Source: Nocardiaceae bacterium (GTDB lineage Bacteria > Actinomycetota > Actinomycetes > Mycobacteriales > Mycobacteriaceae). From it: DNA of 52,854 bases. Positions 7,311-16,523 of this stretch are shown one piece after another. A program made the position numbers and the translations under genes. A model generated the notes under the pieces. The model searched no databases, was not told the DNA's origin, and worked only from the letters and a program-made list of their open reading frames with translations. Location of the stretch: NCBI GenBank assembly GCA_021372355.1, contig JAJFUQ010000038.1:1-52854 (forward strand). Reading direction: 5' to 3'. Each line of letters starts with the position of its first letter. Positions within the stretch are counted from its first letter, which is position 1.

Positions 7311-8333
7311 GTGGCAGGCTCATGGTTCGTTGTCGGGCTGGACAACGGGGGCACGAAGGACAACGGGACGGTTCTCGACCCGGACGGCAACTTTCTCCTC
7401 GATCGGATGGTCGAGTCGCCGAGCAACGTTCTCGAAGGGCCCGAAGCGGCGGTCGATGCTCTCGCGCAATGCATGGACAACGTCCTCGAACTGACCGGCG
7501 TTTCCTTTGACGATGTCCGAGCCGTCGGTCTCGACACCCCAGGCCCCGCCAGTGCCGAAGGTGTCATCTCCGCCATGGGCTCGACCAATTTCTCGACTCC
7601 GGAGTGGCGTGGATTCGATATCCGCACTGCCCTCGAGAAGCGCATCGGCCGTCCGGTCGTCTACAACAACGACGCGAACGCGGCCGCCCTGTATGCGCAC
7701 CGGGAGCACTTCGGGTCCACGGGTTATGAGAACTCGTCGGTATCGGCGATCATCGGCACCGGCCTCGGGGGCGGCATCGTCGAGTCGGGCCGGATCATCA
7801 AAGGCCGTAATGGAATGGCCGGCGAGCTCGGGCACGTCTTCGTACCCGCCCACGACATCCTGGAAGACGGCCAGCCGGTCCCGCGCTGCAACTGCGGGTT
7901 CGAGTCGGACGCGGAGAGCATCGCGTCCCTGACCGGCATTCAGAACAACCTGCTCCCGTACTGGCTCACGCGTTATCCGGACCACCCGCTCCACAGCGTG
8001 AGTGGCGCCAAGGACCGCGCGAAGCAGGTTCGGACCCTCGCCGAAGAGGGCGACGAGATGTCGCTCAAGATCTTCGAGCAGCAAGCGAAGGCGATCGGCC
8101 GACTGTTCACGATCGCGGCGAACTTCACCGACCCCACGGCCTACTTCATCGGCGGCGGTGTCGTCGAAACGAAGCCGGACTTCCGGAACTGGTTCATCGA
8201 CACAGTCCGCGCGAACACGACGTTGCGAACGGAACAGGCGATGACTGCGGTCGTGGCGACAGTTCCGGACCTCGATATGGCCGGCGCGCGAGGGGCCGCA
8301 CTGGGCGCCCTGGCGCACGTCTTGCAACCGTAA
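7311..8333 (+). CDS. ROK family sugar kinase (glucokinase-like) with altered zinc motif
   Basis: A 340-residue ROK protein (repressors, ORFs, kinases) without the N-terminal helix-turn-helix of ROK regulators, so a kinase is expected. Phosphate-binding DNGGTK is at 11-16, the catalytic Asp in NNDANAAALY at 121, GTGLGGGIV from 149, and the sugar-contacting Glu172 and His175 in GELGH. The zinc motif, normally CxCGxxGC, reads C193-N-C195-G-F-E-S-D200: the third cysteine is aspartate. GTG at 7311 has AGAGGAG upstream. The acceptor is probably a hexose or N-acetylated hexosamine, but it cannot be named. Short paralogous membrane-protein genes lie on both sides in the same direction. Confidence 0.88.
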   Translation: MAGSWFVVGLDNGGTKDNGTVLDPDGNFLLDRMVESPSNVLEGPEAAVDALAQCMDNVLELTGVSFDDVRAVGLDTPGPASAEGVISAMGSTNFSTPEWRGFDIRTALEKRIGRPVVYNNDANAAALYAHREHFGSTGYENSSVSAIIGTGLGGGIVESGRIIKGRNGMAGELGHVFVPAHDILEDGQPVPRCNCGFESDAESIASLTGIQNNLLPYWLTRYPDHPLHSVSGAKDRAKQVRTLAEEGDEMSLKIFEQQAKAIGRLFTIAANFTDPTAYFIGGGVVETKPDFRNWFIDTVRANTTLRTEQAMTAVVATVPDLDMAGARGAALGALAHVLQP

Positions 8334-8675
8334 ACGGATCAAGATATCTGACTTCGAACCGAATGTGCAGTGTGCTCTCCACCACACCGTGCGTTCGCGA
8401 CTCGTTCATCTTCTGGATTCGCAGAGATCACTGATTTAGTTCGTGACCTGCGGATATATGCCCGAATCCGGCCTTCGCAAGACCCCCGCAGTTGAGCAAA
8501 CGACAAGTATGACCTGCGTCACGGGTGGATTACAAATCGAGATCACTCTGTTGTCATTTGTATAGGTCTTCGGCCGAGTCTTCGAGATGCGAAGCGCTAG
8601 GCACCGGGTACACAAGCGGCGAAAGCTGGGGTCGCAGGTGGGCCTGGTACACGCAACCAGAAGGTGGGCCCAGAA
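8334..8675 (+). other. Intergenic region downstream of the ROK kinase gene
   Basis: No supported gene. The middle part is less GC-rich than its surroundings and holds the short repeat TGACCTGCG at about 8451 and 8511 and two GGTACAC copies. It probably carries the promoter of the second small membrane protein. Confidence 0.35.
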
Positions 8676-8963
8676 ATGGATCTGATCTACATCACGACAC
8701 TGGCGATGGTCGGCGTTCCGGCATCGACTCTCGCCGCCACGTACGTCATCAAGCGACGCGAAAAGGCTCGCCGCGATGACGTCTTCCGTACCGTCGCCAA
8801 GCTTTCACACCCCGCGATGCGCAACCGTTGCGTCGCCACCGAGCAAGACAAAGAGAACCTGCAGACCGCCGAGGACATGCTGACGCGCGAGCGTATGGCC
8901 GGCGAAATCGATGCGGTTACCTATCAGAAGCGAATGGGACGGCTGGCTTCCGTCGCCCAATGA
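8676..8963 (+). CDS. Small membrane-anchored protein with SHOCT-like C-terminus, paralogue B
   Basis: A 95-residue paralogue of the product of 6945-7223: N-terminal hydrophobic segment (about 2-23), a basic patch IKRREKARR, the shared VAKLSHPA phrase, and the SHOCT-like end (LTRERMAGEIDAVTYQKRM). ATG at 8676 is preferred, with AAGGTGG upstream; a GTG four codons earlier is possible. Its last 47 bases overlap the 3' end of the convergent P55-like transporter gene. Function unknown; duplication around the kinase gene suggests the three may be linked. Confidence 0.75.
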   Translation: MDLIYITTLAMVGVPASTLAATYVIKRREKARRDDVFRTVAKLSHPAMRNRCVATEQDKENLQTAEDMLTRERMAGEIDAVTYQKRMGRLASVAQ

Positions 8964-10479
8964 AGAGCGCGGCGATAGCTCCTACCAGGCAGATTCCCGC
9001 GGCAATCGCGAAATTCTCCCGGTAGCTCGTCATGAGCGCGTCAGTGACGGCGCGCTCGTAAACCGATAGCGCGGCCTCGTAGTCGGCGTCGTTGTCGAAG
9101 CCGATCGAAAGCGGCGTGTTGAGGTTCTCCGTCAATCGATGGAACCGATACAGGCCGAATGCGGACAACGCAGCCACCCCTACCAACATCCCCGTCATGC
9201 GCGCCACGACGACGGCAGCGGCCGCAATTCCGTGTTGTGTGGACGGCACGACGCGCAGCACGCAAGCGGACAGGGGAGCGATCACCAGTCCCAACCCCGC
9301 GCCTGCGAGGACCAGGTCAGTGTCCATGACCGGCAGGGACACTCCGAGAAGCGAGCGATGCGCTCCGTCGATATCCGTCGGCCAGTGCGACATCAATACG
9401 AATGCGGTCGCCGTGAGTAGCAATCCGACGGCGGCGACAACGCGCTCGCCACATCGATGGGCGAGCCATCCGCCGACGAGCGCGCCGATGGGCAGCGCGA
9501 CAAGGAAACGAAGCAGGACGAAGACGCTCTCGGTCTTGTTGAGGTGCAGGACGCCCTGCGCTACGAGTTCGACGTCGACGAGAGTCACCATGAGCGCTGC
9601 ACCCGCGGCCAGGCTGGCGACGAGGGCGGCCGAGAACGGCCGGAATTCGACTCCGGCGGGGTCCATCAGCGTGACGACGCTGCGGCGCTCCCACCACACG
9701 AGCACGCCCAAAACGACGACTGCCGCCACCAATGCGGGAACTCCCCACGGCGCGAGCAGCGAATCGCGTGGGTTCGGGTTGCTCAACCCCACGACGATGC
9801 ATCCCAGGGTGACACCAAGCAGCACGCCGCCGACCACATCGACGCGAACGTGGTCCGGGACGTGCTTGTCGCGCTTCTGAACACCGACCCACACCGCGAC
9901 CATCGACAGCACGGCGAGCGGAACGTTGACCCAGAACACTCCACGCCAGCCCGCGATCGCGAACACCGACGCCCACACTGTCGAGCCCGCGACCACGACA
10001 CCGTAGGGCGGGCCGAAAACGCTGCCAAGCTCCTGCGCGGCACCCACCGCGCCGAGAACGGTCGCGCGACCTCTCTCCGCCCACAGATCGGCCGCCAGGG
10101 CCATCGTCACCGGGAGCAGCGCGCCGCTCGCGACGCCCTGGATGACCCGGCCGGCGGTGATCGTCGTGATGTCGGTGGCCATCGCGGTGACGACCGACCC
10201 GACGATGAAAAGTGCCAGGCAGGACTGCAGAAGTGGCTTGCGGCCGAATCGGTCCGACGCCTGTCCGAGCAGCGGCATGGCGGCGATATACCCCAGCAGA
10301 TAACCCGTGACGATCGGCGTCGCCTGTTCGAGGCGGTTCGCCGCGATCCCGACGTCGCGCATGATGTCGCTGAAGATGCTGACGACGACGTAGGTGTCGA
10401 GCGCCCCGATCATCACGCACAGCGCGGCCGACCCGACCGCCCAGCCGCGGTGCTTCAGGATCTTGGTGGGCGCGTTCAC
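8917..10479 (-). CDS. p55: MFS lipid/drug transporter, P55 (Rv1410c) type
   Basis: A 520-residue major facilitator of the 14-helix DHA2 group, with motif A near GQASDRFGRKP and the long hydrophobic layout of P55. In mycobacteria P55 works with the lipoprotein LprG to move triacylglycerol and lipoglycans to the outer envelope and also affects drug tolerance. The assignment rests mainly on its operon: its GTG start at 10479 overlaps the stop of the LprG-like gene by GTGA. It is convergent with, and overlaps by 47 bases, the small membrane protein gene at 8676-8963. A general EmrB/QacA drug exporter would look similar, but the lprG neighbour makes P55 the better call. Confidence 0.88.
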   Translation of the reverse strand: MNAPTKILKHRGWAVGSAALCVMIGALDTYVVVSIFSDIMRDVGIAANRLEQATPIVTGYLLGYIAAMPLLGQASDRFGRKPLLQSCLALFIVGSVVTAMATDITTITAGRVIQGVASGALLPVTMALAADLWAERGRATVLGAVGAAQELGSVFGPPYGVVVAGSTVWASVFAIAGWRGVFWVNVPLAVLSMVAVWVGVQKRDKHVPDHVRVDVVGGVLLGVTLGCIVVGLSNPNPRDSLLAPWGVPALVAAVVVLGVLVWWERRSVVTLMDPAGVEFRPFSAALVASLAAGAALMVTLVDVELVAQGVLHLNKTESVFVLLRFLVALPIGALVGGWLAHRCGERVVAAVGLLLTATAFVLMSHWPTDIDGAHRSLLGVSLPVMDTDLVLAGAGLGLVIAPLSACVLRVVPSTQHGIAAAAVVVARMTGMLVGVAALSAFGLYRFHRLTENLNTPLSIGFDNDADYEAALSVYERAVTDALMTSYRENFAIAAGICLVGAIAALFIGRRKPAVPFASDR

Positions 10480-11159
10480 CCCAGGGCCGGCTTCGCGACG
10501 GTGAACGGCTTGTCGAAGTCCGACACCTTGACCTCGACGGTCGGAGCGGTATCGGCATCCGGAGTCGAGAACCAGACGCGAAGAACGTGCCGCGGACCGT
10601 TCACCGGAACCCAGAACACGACATCCAGGTTCTTCTTCAGCCCGGGAACGAGCGGCGCGACCTGCTCTTTGGTGAGCTTGCCGGAGATCTTGTACGCGTC
10701 CTGGCCGTCGATGGTGTCGATGTCCTCGGATTCGGTGTCGGTCGCGACCGTCAGGAGGTGGGCGAGCCCGCGGTTGGGATCGAGAATCGCCGTCGCGTCG
10801 TAGAGATCCCGGGTTCGTTCCGCTGTGTACTCGGTGAACTTGCCGGTGGGGCCGCGGAAGTAGGCCTGGCCGTTGACGATCACGAAGTCACCCTCGATGA
10901 CCGTGCCGCTGAGACTCACCTTCAGCGACCCGCGGGCGTTGCCGGCACGATCCACATCGCCGTCGACGTTCCGCACCTTCACACCTTCGGGATCGCCGTT
11001 GACCTTGATCACGAGGTGAATGCTGTTGACCGCAGCCGTCGCCTCGGCGCTCTGCTTTAACAATCCGGCGGCCGGTGGCATGTCGGGCTTCGAGCACGCG
11101 GTGGCCATACCGAGCGTCGCGGCCAGCAGGGTGATGAAGAGCAGTCGGGCCCAGGTCAT
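10476..11159 (-). CDS. lprG: LprG-like lipoprotein (triacylated lipid carrier)
   Basis: A 227-residue lipoprotein. ATG at 11159 gives a signal peptide ending at Cys22 (GMATAC); an in-frame ATG at 11228 would bury it behind 23 more residues and is rejected. The mature part follows LprG in order: the AVNSIHLVIKVNG start, GDFVIVNGQAYFRG, TEYTAERTRDLYDATAILDPNRGLAHLL, DGQDAYKISGKL and a VW strand near the end. LprG binds triacylated lipids in a hydrophobic pocket and delivers them with P55. The gene is translationally coupled to the P55 gene (4-base overlap). No strong Shine-Dalgarno is seen at the chosen start. Confidence 0.88.
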   Translation of the reverse strand: MTWARLLFITLLAATLGMATACSKPDMPPAAGLLKQSAEATAAVNSIHLVIKVNGDPEGVKVRNVDGDVDRAGNARGSLKVSLSGTVIEGDFVIVNGQAYFRGPTGKFTEYTAERTRDLYDATAILDPNRGLAHLLTVATDTESEDIDTIDGQDAYKISGKLTKEQVAPLVPGLKKNLDVVFWVPVNGPRHVLRVWFSTPDADTAPTVEVKVSDFDKPFTVAKPALG

Positions 11160-11315
11160 GAGGCGATGGTATGCATCGAGATCGGAGGCGACGACTTCGG
11201 CGGTGCCTTGTTCGCGAGTCGTTCTCATGTTGGTGTCCGAATCCGGTGCTAGCTTTCAACCGTGTTCGCGCGAGACGCGTGACGTCAAGGACCCCATCAG
11301 GGAAGGACCTCCCAC

Positions 11316-12950
11316 ATGCTCAGCACGATGCAGGACGAGCAGTTATCACTGGCAACGCTGCTGAAGTACGCCTCGACGTTCCACTCGAAGGCGGTCGTGG
11401 CGACGTGGACCGGCACCGGCGTGCGGACCATGACCTACGGGGAGATGGGCAAGCAGGCCGCTCAGCTGGCGAACGCGCTGCAATCCCTCGGCGTGCAGGA
11501 GGGCGACCGCGTCGCCACCTTCATGTGGAACAACAACGAGCACATGGTCGCTTACGCCGCGATCCCGGCCATGGGGTCGGTTCTGCACGCGCTGAACATT
11601 CGGCTGTTCCCGGCGCAGGTCGAGTTCGTCGTCGCACATGCCGATGACCGCGTGGTCATCGTGGACGGCACGCTCGTGCCGATGTTCAACCAGTACCTGC
11701 CGACGCTGCCGTCGATCAAGCACGTCATCGTGGCCAACGGCGACCCGGCGACCGTCACCGCGCCGGAAGGCGTGACGGTTCACGGCTACAACGATCTGCT
11801 CGCCGGTCATGCCGACACCTTCGACTTCCCGGTCGTCGACGAGCGCAGCGCCGCTGCGATGTGCTACACGTCCGGCACCACGGGCGATCCGAAAGGTGTT
11901 GTCTACTCACACCGTTCGAGCATTCTGCACTCGATGCAGGTGTGTACGCCGTCGGGCATGGAGATCTCCGGACGCGACAACATCCTCGCGATCGTGCCGA
12001 TGTTCCACGCCAACGCGTGGGGAATCCCGTATGCCGCGATGATGGCCGGCGCGTCGCTCCTCATGCCCGACCGCTTCCTCCAGCCGGGCCCGCTGCTCGA
12101 AGCCATGGCCGCGGTGAAGCCCACCTTCGCCGCTGCCGTCCCGACGATCTGGATCGGCGTTCTCGCGCAATTGAGTACGCAGCCGCAGGACATCACGCAC
12201 CTGCGGGAAGTCGTTGTCGGTGGCTCGGCCGTCCCGCCTGCCATGATGCACGCCTTCCAGGAGAAGCATGGCGTCAAGATCCTGCACGCCTGGGGCATGA
12301 CCGAGACCTCGCCGTTGGGCTGTGTGGCACACGCTCCCGCCGGTGTCAGCGGAGAAGAAGAGTGGAAGTACCGCTACACCCAGGGGCGCTTCCCGGTTGG
12401 TGTGCAAGCACGGCTTGTCGACGACACCGGAGCGGTCGTTCCCAATGACGGCGAATCGCTCGGCGAACTCGAAGTCAAGGGTCAGTGGATCACCGGCTCG
12501 TACTATTCGCCGCAGGGTGGTGTCATCGACCCGGAGAAGTTCCACGATGGCTGGCTCCGCACGGGTGACGTCGGAAAGATCACCCCGGACGGCTATCTCA
12601 CCCTCGTCGACCGCTCCAAGGACGTCATCAAGTCCGGTGGTGAGTGGATCTCGTCGGTCGATCTCGAGAACGCGGTCATGGCGCACCCGGCCGTGCTCGA
12701 AGCTGCGGTGATCGGCATTCCGGATCCGAAGTGGGACGAGCGACCGTTGGTCGCGGTCGTGCTGCGGGAAGGTGCCGAGGCCGACGCCGCGACGCTCAAG
12801 GCATCGCTCAACGGTAAGGTCGCCCACTGGCAGCTCCCGGAGTACTGGACCTTCATCTCCGAGGTGCCGAAGACCAGCGTTGGAAAGTTCGACAAGAAGG
12901 TCATTCGCGCACAGCACGCCGACGGCAAGCTCGACGTCGTGACCGTCTAA
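11316..12950 (+). CDS. Fatty acyl-CoA ligase (FadD/AlkK type)
   Basis: A 544-residue AMP-forming ligase that activates a medium- or long-chain fatty acid with ATP and CoA. Motifs: P-loop YTSGTTGDPKGV, adenine-side GWGMTE-like HAWGMTETSP, ATP-binding WLRTGDVG, and the linker and catalytic lysine region DRSKDVIKSGGEW with a final SVGKFDKK. The length is typical of AlkK-like ligases. ATG at 11316 is preceded by GGAAGG. It diverges from the lprG-P55 operon across a 156-base gap. A role in supplying acyl groups for envelope lipids is possible but unproven; beta-oxidation entry is equally likely. Confidence 0.88.
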   Translation: MLSTMQDEQLSLATLLKYASTFHSKAVVATWTGTGVRTMTYGEMGKQAAQLANALQSLGVQEGDRVATFMWNNNEHMVAYAAIPAMGSVLHALNIRLFPAQVEFVVAHADDRVVIVDGTLVPMFNQYLPTLPSIKHVIVANGDPATVTAPEGVTVHGYNDLLAGHADTFDFPVVDERSAAAMCYTSGTTGDPKGVVYSHRSSILHSMQVCTPSGMEISGRDNILAIVPMFHANAWGIPYAAMMAGASLLMPDRFLQPGPLLEAMAAVKPTFAAAVPTIWIGVLAQLSTQPQDITHLREVVVGGSAVPPAMMHAFQEKHGVKILHAWGMTETSPLGCVAHAPAGVSGEEEWKYRYTQGRFPVGVQARLVDDTGAVVPNDGESLGELEVKGQWITGSYYSPQGGVIDPEKFHDGWLRTGDVGKITPDGYLTLVDRSKDVIKSGGEWISSVDLENAVMAHPAVLEAAVIGIPDPKWDERPLVAVVLREGAEADAATLKASLNGKVAHWQLPEYWTFISEVPKTSVGKFDKKVIRAQHADGKLDVVTV

Positions 12951-13006
12951 CCAGCAATCTGTTCAATAGCGACATTTCGGGTAGGGCACGTTCCTAGGCT
13001 GTAAAC

Positions 13007-14419
13007 GTGCTCTACCCGCTCGTCTCGCGCGGGCCGATTGCGGTGATCGCGGTCGGTATCTTGCTGACTGGATGCTCCGCGGGGCTTCCGGGACGGGCCA
13101 CCACCGGTGGCCCGGGCAGCGCCGATTCTCGCTCCGAACTTCCCGGCTTCGACTGGTCACCTGACCGCAGCGGCGGGTTTGATCCGAAACCGTGCGGTGG
13201 GACGATCCGATGCGTCGGTGGTGAGGGCTCGTACTCGACGATCGGTGCCGCGATCAGCGCCGCCCAAAACGGCGACACCGTTCAGGTCGCCGCAGGGCGG
13301 TACTCCGAAACGGTCGTCGTCGAAGGTCGCGCGCTGACCCTCCTGGGTGGATTCTCGAGCGACTTCACGACCCGGAATCCGGCCGATCAAGAAACGGTGA
13401 TCGACGCCGGCGGTCGTGAGTCGGTGATGCGCTTCTCCGAGGCCGGCGACACCACCATCGACGGCTTCACGATCACCGGCGGAAAGGCGCGCCGGGATGA
13501 GTGGGGCGTCGGTCACGGCTCCGGTATCTGGATCTCGCATTCGGGATCGATCACCATTTCGCGCAATCTCATCGAGGGCAACGACGACGGCGCTGATTTC
13601 AACACCTGCGATTGCCACACCTTCGGCGGCGGAATCTCGGCGGGCGACAACACCTCGCTGACCATCGCCGACAACATCGTCCGGAACAACTCGTCGCTGC
13701 GGGGCGCGGGCATTGCCGTGCAAGGCCCGCGCGCAGTCCTCGAGCGGAACCTTGTCGAGAACAACCATGCCCGCAGCGATCACGGCGGTGGTCTCTATCT
13801 GACGGGCGACGGAATGGTCGTGCGAGGCAATCTGATCCGCTCGAACACCATCGGAGACCAGGCGGGTTACGGCTGGGGCGGCGGCGGAATCTTCTATGGC
13901 GAGGCGTCCGCGACGCGCCCGAAGGCGCGATTCGAAGGCAATCGCTGGGTCAGTAACGAGGCGCCGAGTAAGGGCAGCGGTCTGTTCCTCGACGAGTCCG
14001 TGGAGGGAACAGTTGTCGGCGACCTGTTCTATGCCAATGTGTGCCACGAAGCAGCGGCGGGGTTGTACCTCGACGGAGGCGGCAATTTCGGCACGATCGC
14101 AACGCTGAGCAACCTGACGATCACCGGTTCCGGATGCGGCGACGACGTGCACGGTTCGGGTCTGTACGCCGAAGGTGGCTCGCACTTCGACCTGACCGAG
14201 AGCATCATCGCCGCCAACGGCGGCGTCAGCGACGTGAACCAATGCGACACCTGTACCGACGCCCCCGCTGCGGAACCCGGGACTGTGAACAGCAGCATCA
14301 TCGGCGGCGCGGACGGTGCCGTCGTGATCGGTCCGGATGTCCAGATCAACCGATCGCCGACATTCAAAGATCCGTCCCGCGGTGACTTCACGGTGGAGGG
14401 GACGTCGTGGGGAGCATAG
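13007..14419 (+). CDS. Right-handed beta-helix lipoprotein 1
   Basis: A 470-residue lipoprotein with a classic lipobox LLTGC (Cys23), so it should be lipid-anchored outside the cytoplasmic membrane. After a Gly/Pro-rich linker, the sequence has many short turns with N-x-[IV]-x-x-N steps, glycine-rich loops and the phrase YSTIGAAISAAQNGDTVQVAAGRYSE, typical of parallel beta-helix folds of pectate-lyase or carbohydrate-binding type. No catalytic set can be named. GTG at 13007 lacks a Shine-Dalgarno, and a TAGGCT -10-like hexamer lies 6 bases upstream, so a leaderless transcript is plausible. It overlaps the next, similar gene by 13 bases. Confidence 0.85.
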   Translation: MLYPLVSRGPIAVIAVGILLTGCSAGLPGRATTGGPGSADSRSELPGFDWSPDRSGGFDPKPCGGTIRCVGGEGSYSTIGAAISAAQNGDTVQVAAGRYSETVVVEGRALTLLGGFSSDFTTRNPADQETVIDAGGRESVMRFSEAGDTTIDGFTITGGKARRDEWGVGHGSGIWISHSGSITISRNLIEGNDDGADFNTCDCHTFGGGISAGDNTSLTIADNIVRNNSSLRGAGIAVQGPRAVLERNLVENNHARSDHGGGLYLTGDGMVVRGNLIRSNTIGDQAGYGWGGGGIFYGEASATRPKARFEGNRWVSNEAPSKGSGLFLDESVEGTVVGDLFYANVCHEAAAGLYLDGGGNFGTIATLSNLTITGSGCGDDVHGSGLYAEGGSHFDLTESIIAANGGVSDVNQCDTCTDAPAAEPGTVNSSIIGGADGAVVIGPDVQINRSPTFKDPSRGDFTVEGTSWGA

Positions 14420-15957
14420 GGCGGCTGGCTTTGGTGACACTGGCTTTCTCGACTGCGGTGGCCTGCGGCTCGACGCCAGCAGGGTCGGACGCCAAAGCGA
14501 ATTCCCCTGTCGCCGAACAACATATTCCCGATGTCTGGGATGGCAGTTGCGCGGCGACGGCGACGGGAAAGACCTACGACGTCGGACCGGATAAGGCGCT
14601 CGCCGCGATCGGCGATGTGCCCTGGCTCGATCTCGGCCCGGGCGACCGCGTCAACATCTACGCCCGGACAGAGCCGTACAAGGAGAAGATCCTGATCGCT
14701 GGGAAGGGCAAGAAGGACGCCCCCATCACGGTCTGCGGGATTCCAGACGCGAATGGGAAGCGCCCGGTGATCGATGGCTCGGGTGCCACAACGCGTCCCG
14801 ACATGGTGTCCACCTATGGCCGGACCCAGGATCGTGGCCTGATCACGGTGTCGCCGCCAAAGGGCAGCGAATGGGGTGCCAAGCCGCAGTACATCGTCAT
14901 CTCGGGTCTGGAACTCACCGGTGCCTACCCGGGGAACACATTTACCGACTTCTCTGGTGCGCAGGCCTCGTATCCCGACAATGCCGCCGGGATCTTCGTT
15001 GAACGTGGGGAGTGGATCACCGTTCGGGACTGTGTGATCACCGGAAATGGAAACGGCCTGTTCGTCGCCTCCGGCGATTCCGAGGAGGTTCTGTCTCGGC
15101 ACATTCTCGTCGATGGAAACGAGTTCACGAACAACAGCGTCGCCGACCGGGACCACGAACATCAGTCGTACGTCGAGGCCGAAGACACCGTCTATCAGTT
15201 CAACCATTACGGCAATACCCGTGCGGGTTCGCTCGGCGGAGGTCTCAAGGACCGGTCTACCGGGACCGTGGTGCGCTACAACGTGATCGAAGGCGGGCAG
15301 CGATTGCTCGACCTTGTCGAGGTGCAGGACTCGTTCCCGGTCGTGGGGAAGCTGCCGACCTATCACCAGACCTGGGTGTACGGAAACCTCTTCTCCCTGG
15401 GAAATGAAGACGGTTCGTACGCGATTCACTACGGCGGTGACTCCGGATCGCTGGAGACGTATCGCAAGGGCACCCTGTACTTCTATTCGAATACCGTGGT
15501 GTTCCGGATGGACCAGAGCAAAGCCTGGAGCGGATCGATCTTCGAACTCAGCAGCGGAGACGAAACAGCGGAGATCTGGAACAACGTCTTCTATGCGACC
15601 AGCGCCACGCCCGGCCAACCGCCTACCGAGGTCAGCCTGGACCGGCTCAGCGGAGTCCACAACCTGGGTAAGAACGCATTCTCCACGGCCATCGTGCAAT
15701 GGCGTGACGAGTCCCAACGCGAGGGTGGATCGGTCAAAGGGTGGGCCGAGCAACTCACGTTCACCGGAGACCCTGGATTCACCGACGTGGGCGTAGGCGA
15801 CTTCCGGCCCACGCCGGACTCGATTCTCGTTGACGCTGCAGGATCCCCACCGGTGGATATTCCCGACGGGTACCAGGTCGGATTCGAGTACTCGCTGTCC
15901 GCAGGTGTGCAAGAACGGAGCGAAACGTCCGATATCGGCGCTTACGCGACCCGCTAG
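14407..15957 (+). CDS. Right-handed beta-helix lipoprotein 2
   Basis: A 516-residue exported protein with a lipobox-like end of signal peptide (AVAC, Cys20). The body is beta-helix-like: LGPGDRVNIYARTEPYKEK near the start, then ISGLELTG, WITVRDCVITGNGNGLF, ILVDGNEFTNNS and later N-x-x-Y-x-N turns. Such proteins include polysaccharide lyases and surface carbohydrate-binding proteins, but no active-site set is identified. GTG at 14407 is preceded by GGAGGGG at good distance and lies inside the previous gene, so the two are translationally coupled. The last 4 bases overlap the convergent PNPOx-like gene. It resembles lipoprotein 1 in fold but not closely in sequence. Confidence 0.85.
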   Translation: MGSIGRLALVTLAFSTAVACGSTPAGSDAKANSPVAEQHIPDVWDGSCAATATGKTYDVGPDKALAAIGDVPWLDLGPGDRVNIYARTEPYKEKILIAGKGKKDAPITVCGIPDANGKRPVIDGSGATTRPDMVSTYGRTQDRGLITVSPPKGSEWGAKPQYIVISGLELTGAYPGNTFTDFSGAQASYPDNAAGIFVERGEWITVRDCVITGNGNGLFVASGDSEEVLSRHILVDGNEFTNNSVADRDHEHQSYVEAEDTVYQFNHYGNTRAGSLGGGLKDRSTGTVVRYNVIEGGQRLLDLVEVQDSFPVVGKLPTYHQTWVYGNLFSLGNEDGSYAIHYGGDSGSLETYRKGTLYFYSNTVVFRMDQSKAWSGSIFELSSGDETAEIWNNVFYATSATPGQPPTEVSLDRLSGVHNLGKNAFSTAIVQWRDESQREGGSVKGWAEQLTFTGDPGFTDVGVGDFRPTPDSILVDAAGSPPVDIPDGYQVGFEYSLSAGVQERSETSDIGAYATR

Positions 15958-16445
15958 TGCTTCCGCACGACGTACTCGGGCCTGCCGTCTTTCCACACGG
16001 TGATGTCGAGGTGGTCATCGGCGACCTCGACTGACGAGGCGCTCGTGATGTCGGCTGCGAGGAACTGTTCGAAAACCTCGCCGCGGAAATCGTGTCCGGT
16101 GCGTTCGAACATGTCTTGCAGCCAGCGCTTCTGTTGTTCGGGATCGTCGACGTTGTGGACCGTGCCGGACAGTTTCGCATCGCCTTCGGTGACCTTCGGA
16201 TCTGCGCTGGCGGTGTGCAGCGTGAACCGCGGATCCCGCGCCAGATCAGCGAACTTCGTGGTGCCCGGCATGCCGACGAGCCATAACTGCCCTTCGAACA
16301 TCCACGGTTCCATCGGGCTGATACGTGGTGACCCGTCCTTCATGAGGGTGCCGAGGAAACACAGGTTGCCGGTCGCCGCGTGACGCCGGCGGAAGAGCGC
16401 GGAGATGTGGGGAGCCTGCTGTTCGAATTCCTGCCAGGTAGCCAT
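15954..16445 (-). CDS. Pyridoxamine 5'-phosphate oxidase-like flavin/F420 binding protein
   Basis: A 163-residue protein with the split-barrel PNPOx-like pattern: CFLGTLMKDGSPRISPMEPW near residue 28, then WLVGMPGTTKFADLARDPRFTLHT, the usual core of small F420- or FMN-binding oxidoreductases and heme-utilisation-like proteins in actinobacteria. Substrate and cofactor are not readable. It runs away from the alpha/beta hydrolase gene across a 78-base divergent gap and ends inside the last codons of beta-helix gene 2. Confidence 0.8.
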   Translation of the reverse strand: MATWQEFEQQAPHISALFRRRHAATGNLCFLGTLMKDGSPRISPMEPWMFEGQLWLVGMPGTTKFADLARDPRFTLHTASADPKVTEGDAKLSGTVHNVDDPEQQKRWLQDMFERTGHDFRGEVFEQFLAADITSASSVEVADDHLDITVWKDGRPEYVVRKH

Positions 16446-16523
16446 GAATCAGACCGTACAACGCAGGTGTGACAGGAATTACAGATCGACCTCCGGCGTT
16501 GAACTAAGTGTCTAGGAGGTCCG

